Assembly (NCBI GenBank): GCA_003251175.1
Contig: QKHC01000021.1
Coordinates: 1-36,017 of the forward strand
DNA: 36,017 bases
Reading direction: 5' to 3'
Source of the DNA: Gemmatimonadota bacterium
GTDB lineage: Bacteria; Gemmatimonadota; Gemmatimonadetes; Gemmatimonadales; GWC2-71-9
Of the stretch, positions 31,307 through 36,017 are shown in pieces (the stretch's first letter is position 1; each line of letters starts with the position of its first letter). The notes beneath the pieces are model-generated. The model was not told the origin of the DNA, made no database searches, and saw only the letters and a list, made by a program, of their open reading frames with translations. The translations under genes were made by a program, and so were the position numbers.

Positions 31307-32506
31307 ATGTGGCGCTGCCTGCTGATCGTCGCCGTCGCGACGGGGCTCACCACGCCCGCCGTCGCGCAACGCCCCGGCCGCTGGGACGCCTTCACGCGCG
31401 ACTTCGACGCCTACGCGGCCGCCGATCGCATCGTCGGCGCGAGCGTGGCCGTCGCCCGGGACGGCCGCATCCTGGCGCGGCACGACGTCGGCTGGGGCGA
31501 TCGCGACCGGGCGGAGCGGATCGACACCGCCACCATCTATCACTGGGCGTCGATCACCAAGACGCTCACGGCGGTCGCGATCCTGCAGCTGCGCGATCGC
31601 GGCCGGCTGACCCTGAACGAGCCCGTCACCCGTTACGTGCCCGAGCTGCGGGCCGTGCACAACCCCTGGGGCTCGATGGACGCCGTCACGATCGGCATGC
31701 TGCTGTCGCATACCGCCGGCTTCCAGGAACCGACGTGGCCGTACGGCGCCGGCGAGCCGTGGGAGCCGTTCGAGCCGACGCGCTGGGAGCAGCTGGTGGC
31801 GATGATGCCCTACCAGCGGCTGTGGTTCTCGCCGGGATCGCGCTACGGCTATTCCAACCCGGGGTTCGTGTATCTCGCGCAGGTGATCGAGCGGATCAGC
31901 GGCGACGCATGGCAGTCCTACGTGTACAAGAATCTGTTCGCGCCACTGGGGCTCGAGCGGAGCTACTTCGCTGCCACGCCATATCACCTCGAGCGGTTCC
32001 GGTCGAACAACTACACGGTTGCCGTTGACAGCACCGGCGTGGAGCGGGTGATCCCAAACGGACGCGACTTCGACCCCGGCGTCACCATTCCCAACAGCGG
32101 CTGGAATGCGCCGGTGGGAGACGTCGTACGTTGGCTCGCGTTTCTCGCCGGCGCGCCGCCCGGAGACACGCTGCGCGCGCGCATCTATGACGGTGTCCTG
32201 GCGCGCCACTCGGTCGAGGAGATGTTGGTTGCCCGGTACGCGGCCGTGGAGCCCGTGGCGGGGGTGGCGACGGTCACCGATTCGGTGGGGCTGTCGCTAT
32301 TCGTTCTGTGGCGGCACGGCGCTCGCTTCGCAGGCCACACGGGGAGCCAGGCGGGATTCCGCAGCCTGGCGTACCTGAATCCCGCGACCCGTGGGGTGGT
32401 GGCGGCGGTATTCAACACGCGCAATGACGCCCGGCCTGCCGAGTCCGATGCAGGTTTTCGGGCGGTGCGGGACGCGGCGCTGCAGCTGATCGCGGACGCG
32501 CCCTAG
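31307..32506 (+). CDS. Secreted serine hydrolase of the beta-lactamase (class C-like) family
   Basis: 399 residues from ATG 31307; the frame stays open far upstream but this ATG opens a signal peptide (about 1-20, LIVAVATGLTTPAVAQ). Motifs of the beta-lactamase/transpeptidase fold: S82-x-x-K85 (ASITKTL), Y182-S-N184 (GYSNPGFVYL) and H344-T-G346 (AGHTGSQAGF), in place of KTG. This HTG variant is typical of esterase/D-aminopeptidase-like members (Pfam Beta-lactamase), so it is probably an esterase or peptidase rather than an antibiotic-resistance enzyme. It acts in the periplasm or outside the cell. The stop lies three bases from the stop of a convergent small gene. Confidence 0.9.
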   Translation: MWRCLLIVAVATGLTTPAVAQRPGRWDAFTRDFDAYAAADRIVGASVAVARDGRILARHDVGWGDRDRAERIDTATIYHWASITKTLTAVAILQLRDRGRLTLNEPVTRYVPELRAVHNPWGSMDAVTIGMLLSHTAGFQEPTWPYGAGEPWEPFEPTRWEQLVAMMPYQRLWFSPGSRYGYSNPGFVYLAQVIERISGDAWQSYVYKNLFAPLGLERSYFAATPYHLERFRSNNYTVAVDSTGVERVIPNGRDFDPGVTIPNSGWNAPVGDVVRWLAFLAGAPPGDTLRARIYDGVLARHSVEEMLVARYAAVEPVAGVATVTDSVGLSLFVLWRHGARFAGHTGSQAGFRSLAYLNPATRGVVAAVFNTRNDARPAESDAGFRAVRDAALQLIADAP

Positions 32507-32509
32507 CCG

Positions 32510-32779
32510 TCAAGCCCGCAGGAACCGCTCCGCCAGCTGCTGCAATCGCTCGTTCCCCTCGTCCATGGCGTCCGTCAGGATGCGCTCGACATGCGGTCGC
32601 AACCGGGGCTCGCCCCAGCGATAGCCCGTCGCTTGCTCCGCGCCGTAGGAGTCGCCCATGTTGGCGCCCTCGAGCAGCGCCCATGCCGCCGCGGCGTCGT
32701 AGCCGGGATCGTCCCGCCGCGGCAGGTGGTAACGTGGCTCGGGACCGGTAGCGTCTTCGTTCACGAACGCGCGTGACAT
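32510..32779 (-). CDS. Small conserved protein of unknown function (MSRAFVNED type)
   Basis: 89 residues from ATG 32777-32779; the frame remains open 27 codons upstream but MSRAFVNEDATG is the natural start. The text (YHLPRRDDPGYDAAAAWALL, then GANMGDSYGAEQATGYRWGE, and LRPHVERILTDAMDEGNERL) looks like a helical cytoplasmic protein. The opening MSRAFVNED resembles that of some Gre-type and Rnk-type RNA-polymerase-binding proteins, but nothing else supports that link. I believe small homologs occur in Deinococcota and Gemmatimonadota. No signal or TM segment. It is convergent with the serine hydrolase gene and 128 bp from the divergent dienelactone hydrolase. Confidence 0.7.
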   Translation of the reverse strand: MSRAFVNEDATGPEPRYHLPRRDDPGYDAAAAWALLEGANMGDSYGAEQATGYRWGEPRLRPHVERILTDAMDEGNERLQQLAERFLRA

Positions 32780-32906
32780 CACACGTAGGTGTAGCACCCG
32801 ACGAGGTGCCGGGCAACCGCGGTCGGGACGGAACCCTTCTCTCGACGCCGCCAGGGTCACATCTTTGGGCCGTTCGTCCCCGGAACCCCCATCAGGAGTA
32901 CCGCCA

Positions 32907-33725
32907 ATGCTGCGTCTTCACCGCACCGCGTGGCACGGCCTGCTGGTCACCGCCCTCGTCGCTCCACGGGGCCTGGCCGCGCAGGATTCCTCCATCCCCG
33001 ACGCGATCCTCGGCACCGCAGCGGCGCCCCGAGGGGAAACTGTCGCATACCTGCCCGGCGACACCGCGACCCGCGGTTACCTGGCGGTCCCCGAGGGCGC
33101 CGGGCCGTTCCCCGCGCTGATCCTCGTACACGAATGGAATGGACTCGTCGACCGCGTGCGGCAGGTGGCCGATGCTTTCGCCGCACACGGCTACGTCGCA
33201 ATGGCCGTCGATCTCTATCGTGGCCGGACTGGCAGCAGCCGCGACGAGAACGTGGCCCTCATGAACGACGTGCGGGGCCACCCCGAGCAAGTCATCACCA
33301 ACCTCGACGCCGCGCAGCGGTTCCTGCGCGCCCGCGCCGACGTGAGCGGCAAGGTCGGCGTGATGGGTTGGTGCTTCGGGGGCGGAATCGCGTTGAGCTA
33401 CGCGTTGGGCGGCGCCGAGCACGACGCCACCGCGATCTTCTACGGGTCGCTGGTCACCGATCCCGCCGAGCTCCAGCGCATCCATCACCCCATCTACGGC
33501 ACCTTCGCCGGCCAGGACCGGGGCATCCCGCCGGACCAGGTGGCACGGTTCCGGACGGTGCTCGACTCCCTCGGCATCTCCAACGACATCCACATCTACG
33601 ATCCGGTGCAGCACGGGTTCTGGCTGTGGGTGGACCGCGATCCGGCAACCAACACGGCACCGGCACGTGACGCGTGGGAGCGTCTGCAGCGTTTCCTGCA
33701 GGCAGCGTTGCGCTCGGAGCGCTAG
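32907..33725 (+). CDS. Secreted dienelactone-hydrolase-family protein
   Basis: 272 residues from ATG 32907, with AGGAG eight nt upstream. A signal peptide (about 1-25, LLVTALVAPRGLAAQ) predicts export. The alpha/beta-hydrolase has the DLH triad: nucleophile C156 in GWCFGGG, D204 in AGQDRG and H236 in QHGFW. PALILVHEWNGL (69-80) and AMAVDLYRG are the other DLH marks. Family members hydrolyse lactones, esters or carboxymethylene compounds; the substrate is unknown. Its stop overlaps by four bases the stop of the convergent metallopeptidase, so the two genes share an end with no terminator between. Confidence 0.93.
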   Translation: MLRLHRTAWHGLLVTALVAPRGLAAQDSSIPDAILGTAAAPRGETVAYLPGDTATRGYLAVPEGAGPFPALILVHEWNGLVDRVRQVADAFAAHGYVAMAVDLYRGRTGSSRDENVALMNDVRGHPEQVITNLDAAQRFLRARADVSGKVGVMGWCFGGGIALSYALGGAEHDATAIFYGSLVTDPAELQRIHHPIYGTFAGQDRGIPPDQVARFRTVLDSLGISNDIHIYDPVQHGFWLWVDRDPATNTAPARDAWERLQRFLQAALRSER

Positions 33726-35110
33726 CGATACAACGCGGCGAGGTCCTCGATCGTCGCCGCCCCGCGGATCCGGGCAAGCCATCCGGGGGTGAGTATCCAG
33801 TCGTGCAGCAGCGCGTCGACCGGCACACCTGCCTCGGCGCGGATCAGTTCAACCAGGTCCGCTGTCGTGCCACCGGACGCGTACCGGCTGGAATACTCGC
33901 CGATGATGCGCCGGACCGCCGCCGGACCGGCGAGCCGATAGAGCAGCTCGAAGAACAGGGCCCCGACGCTGTAGGATAGGTCGGTCAGCTGCGCTCGACC
34001 GTAGTCCACCAGCGCGGTCTCACCCCACGCGGCATGCTGCGGGGCGGACTGCCGCAGCCAGTCGAGCAACTGTGCGGCGCGCTGGTTTCGCACCGGGACG
34101 CCCTGCAGCTCCTCCGTGGCCAGTCGCTCGAGAAATGACGCGAGACCTTCGTTCCAGCGCGGAGACGGTGTATCGAGGTCAGGAGGATTCCACAGGTGGC
34201 TCACCTCGTGATACACCTCGTGCAGGCGGCTCGAGTCGCGGAACGCGGCGGCCGCCTGAATGATGGTTGTGACGTCGGCCTGGGAGCCCCATCCGTCGGG
34301 AATCTCGAGAAAGGTCAGCCCGCCACCGTGCGGCGGCTGCCCGAACCACCCACTGAACAGCTCCATCGCCGCCCGCGCGGCGCGCAGCACACCAACCGCC
34401 CCGGCGGAGTCGCCCGGGAGGTAGAACACCTGTACCGGTCCGGCCGCGAGCCGCCCGTAGCGCGCGATGGCGAAGTCCATCCGACTCGAGGGCTTGAGAC
34501 TCTCATACACGAAGGTCGCTTGCCCGTCCCTGACCGTGCGGCTGACGCGCCGACCCCCGTTCGCCACAGTCAGCGACTCGGGCACCGTGATCGCCGCCTG
34601 GTAGGTGAACAGCGGCCACGGCGTACGCCGGTTGGCCGCCCATGAGGGATAGGCAACCTGTGGGTACGCCTGACCATCGGGCCGGATGATCGTGAACGCG
34701 ACGTCGATGCGATCGCGGACATAGCGCATCCCCGTCTCCGCGTAGCCGAGCAGGTAGCCACCGTACCGCACGATGATCGTCGTCGTGTCGCCCGGGGGCA
34801 GCGGCGTCGCCAGTCGCACCGTGGCGGCGAGCACCTGGAGCTGTCCGAAATCATCGTACGCCCGCACCACCTGATCGACCCCCAGCGAATCTCCGCCGGA
34901 TGCGCGTACCGAGTGAATCGTCATCAACCGATAGAGCGTGAGCGGGACGGTTCCGACGGGGGCGTCGCTCCAGTTGCGCACGGTGATGCCCGCCGCGGCC
35001 GCGAGCTGGGCGCGCTCGTAGTCGATTGTGACGGTCAAGTCGTAATGGATCGGGGTGACCTGCAGGCGGAGCGAGTCAGGCAGCTGCTCCGCCGGCAGGG
35101 ATGGCGCCAC
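33722..35110 (-). CDS. M1-like metallopeptidase, secreted; start uncertain
   Basis: 462 residues if the GTG at 35108-35110 is used. Zinc motif HEVSH (H301, E302, H305), with W307 and third ligand E321 in NEGLASFLE, 15 residues after H305 (18 in typical M1 peptidases). An aminopeptidase-N-type beta domain precedes it (GMRYVRDRIDVAFTIIRPDG; YPSWAANRRTPWPLFTYQAA). The N-terminal text HALPLLASLLVAPSLPAEQ upstream of this GTG looks like a signal peptide, yet has no in-frame ATG, GTG or TTG near it. The only near ATG (35137-35139) is one base out of frame, and the ATG at 35299 would add 54 residues before the signal. So either a non-AUG (CTG) start or a one-base loss is likely. The gene follows PP2C on the same strand and ends over the dienelactone hydrolase stop. 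Confidence 0.78.
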   Translation of the reverse strand: MAPSLPAEQLPDSLRLQVTPIHYDLTVTIDYERAQLAAAAGITVRNWSDAPVGTVPLTLYRLMTIHSVRASGGDSLGVDQVVRAYDDFGQLQVLAATVRLATPLPPGDTTTIIVRYGGYLLGYAETGMRYVRDRIDVAFTIIRPDGQAYPQVAYPSWAANRRTPWPLFTYQAAITVPESLTVANGGRRVSRTVRDGQATFVYESLKPSSRMDFAIARYGRLAAGPVQVFYLPGDSAGAVGVLRAARAAMELFSGWFGQPPHGGGLTFLEIPDGWGSQADVTTIIQAAAAFRDSSRLHEVYHEVSHLWNPPDLDTPSPRWNEGLASFLERLATEELQGVPVRNQRAAQLLDWLRQSAPQHAAWGETALVDYGRAQLTDLSYSVGALFFELLYRLAGPAAVRRIIGEYSSRYASGGTTADLVELIRAEAGVPVDALLHDWILTPGWLARIRGAATIEDLAALYR

Positions 35111-35156
35111 GAGCAGGCTGGCCAGCAGCGGCAGCGCATGTGGCGGACGCGTGAAA

Positions 35157-36017
35157 TCAGCCTCCCGGCGCGCGCGGCGCGCGACCCACCAGCACTGTGA
35201 TGTTGTCGCTGCCGCCCCGCTCGAGAGCCAGGTCCACCAGCGCTCGGCAGACCTGCTCCGAGGACGTGGCGTCTCGCAGGTGCGCCGCGATCTCGGCATC
35301 CGACACGTGCTTGGTCAGTCCGTCGGTGCACAGCACCATGGCGCAGCCTCGTTGCACCGTCATCGCCGCCACCACCGGCTTGGCTTCACTTCCACCGATC
35401 GCACTCGAGAGCACATTGCCCAGCGGGGAATGCTCCGCGTCCTCCGGCGAGAGCACTCCAGCGTCAACCAGCTCCTGAGCCATCGTCTGATCGCGGGTCA
35501 TGCACTGCAGCGAGCGATCGTGCCAGTAGTAGCACCGGCTGTCACCCACCTGAACGATGTAGGCGTGTGGCCAGGTGCTGATCATCAACGTGAGCGTCGT
35601 TGCCATACCCTCGAGCGCGGGATCCTCCGCTGCGGACGCGCGGACCGCCTCGTGCGCCGCGAGCGCCCCCGTCTCGAGCGCCGCGCGGAATTCGTCCGTG
35701 CGGGCGGGATCTTCGGCCGCCAGGCATTCGAGCGCGCTCCCGACGTAGCGGGCGACGCTGGTTACGGCGAGGGCGCTCGCCGCCGAGCCTCCTGCCGCGC
35801 CACCAACACCGTCCGCGACCATGCCCACGGTGGCGATGCGCTGCGACCGCAGCGGCAGATGGCTCATATCCCGCAGATTCGTGCCGTGCACCGTCATCGC
35901 GTGATGCAGCGTGCAGAGCACGAAGTGATCCTCGTTCACTGGCCGCACCCGTCCCACGTGAGTCATCCCGAAGAGATCGATCTCCTCGTCGAGCGGGCGA
36001 TCGCCGCGGGGAAGCGC
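35157..36017 (-). CDS. PP2C-type Ser/Thr protein phosphatase, 5' end outside the window
   Basis: The frame continues to the right edge (RPLDEEIDLFGMTHVGRVRP), so the true start lies beyond 36017; an internal ATG at 35964-35966 is not it. Visible motifs: NEDHF (with metal ligand Asp), VADGVGGAAGG (metal ligand D), TLTLMISTWPHAYIVQVGDS, CTDGLTKHVSD (metal ligand D) and GGSDNITV with the last metal ligand D. It has the layout of bacterial PPM/PP2C phosphatases that oppose Hanks-type kinases such as the one at the left end of the window. Cytoplasmic; Mn2+/Mg2+-dependent by family. The metallopeptidase start region lies 18-47 bp downstream. Confidence 0.93.
   Translation of the reverse strand, partial: ALPRGDRPLDEEIDLFGMTHVGRVRPVNEDHFVLCTLHHAMTVHGTNLRDMSHLPLRSQRIATVGMVADGVGGAAGGSAASALAVTSVARYVGSALECLAAEDPARTDEFRAALETGALAAHEAVRASAAEDPALEGMATTLTLMISTWPHAYIVQVGDSRCYYWHDRSLQCMTRDQTMAQELVDAGVLSPEDAEHSPLGNVLSSAIGGSEAKPVVAAMTVQRGCAMVLCTDGLTKHVSDAEIAAHLRDATSSEQVCRALVDLALERGGSDNITVLVGRAPRAPGG

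Overview
The window is very GC-rich, gene-dense bacterial chromosome, most likely from a member of the Gemmatimonadota. This rests on protein style, not on a marker gene. The Ser/Thr kinase near the start has the wording I associate with that phylum (RYRIERPLGEGGMATVYLAE, then a TM helix, a TolB-like domain and TPRs). Around it are many secreted enzymes and lipoproteins, a PP2C beginning RPLDEEIDLFGMTHVGRVR, and GTG starts with GTGA/ATGA overlaps. I see no rRNA, tRNA, CRISPR array, insertion sequence, phage or integrase, so this looks like ordinary chromosome.

Layout. 1-2749 (-): a Ser/Thr kinase whose stop overlaps the start of an acyl-CoA-synthetase-like gene cut by the window edge. 2914-4281 (+): NCS2 nucleobase permease. 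4284-9862 (-): M61 glycyl-aminopeptidase-like protease, CPA1 Na+/H+ antiporter with a cyclic-nucleotide-binding tail, EamA transporter and a tiny Arg-Arg repeat protein. 10053-12657 (+): a tightly overlapping three-gene ABC-2 exporter, closed by a hairpin terminator. 12736-15103 (-): coiled-coil lipoprotein and a COG2403 (cyclic 2,3-diphosphoglycerate synthetase-like) P-loop protein. 15243-16103 (+): secreted protein. 16100-18940 (-): small membrane protein, GIY-YIG-like protein and feoAB. 19213-21252 (+): small Cys-containing protein and a subtilase lipoprotein with a PKD domain. 21331-23745 (-): DUF4412-like protein, HAD phosphatase and a secreted hypothetical. 23946-26983 (+): DUF4384-like envelope protein, an AraC relic, an anchored periplasmic protein and a PlsC-like acyltransferase. 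27051-30816 (-): msrB, receiver/thioredoxin-reductase-like fusion and histidine kinase. 30954-33725 (+/-): nrtS, serine hydrolase, small conserved protein and dienelactone hydrolase. 33722-36017 (-): M1-like metallopeptidase and a 5'-truncated PP2C phosphatase.

The most interesting unit is the operon at 27051-30816. A double-PAS histidine kinase is followed by a protein that joins a receiver domain to a thioredoxin-reductase-like flavoprotein lacking its CxxC, and then by a methionine sulfoxide reductase B lacking the usual resolving cysteine. The gaps are 22 and 12 nt. The arrangement suggests phosphorylation-controlled redox chemistry tied to oxidized-methionine repair. The component families are known; the coupling is my inference. 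Other points of note are the Arg-Arg repeat microprotein (9671-9862), the in-frame AraC C-terminal relic (25425-25514), and a metallopeptidase whose signal peptide is out of frame with the nearest ATG (about 35139).
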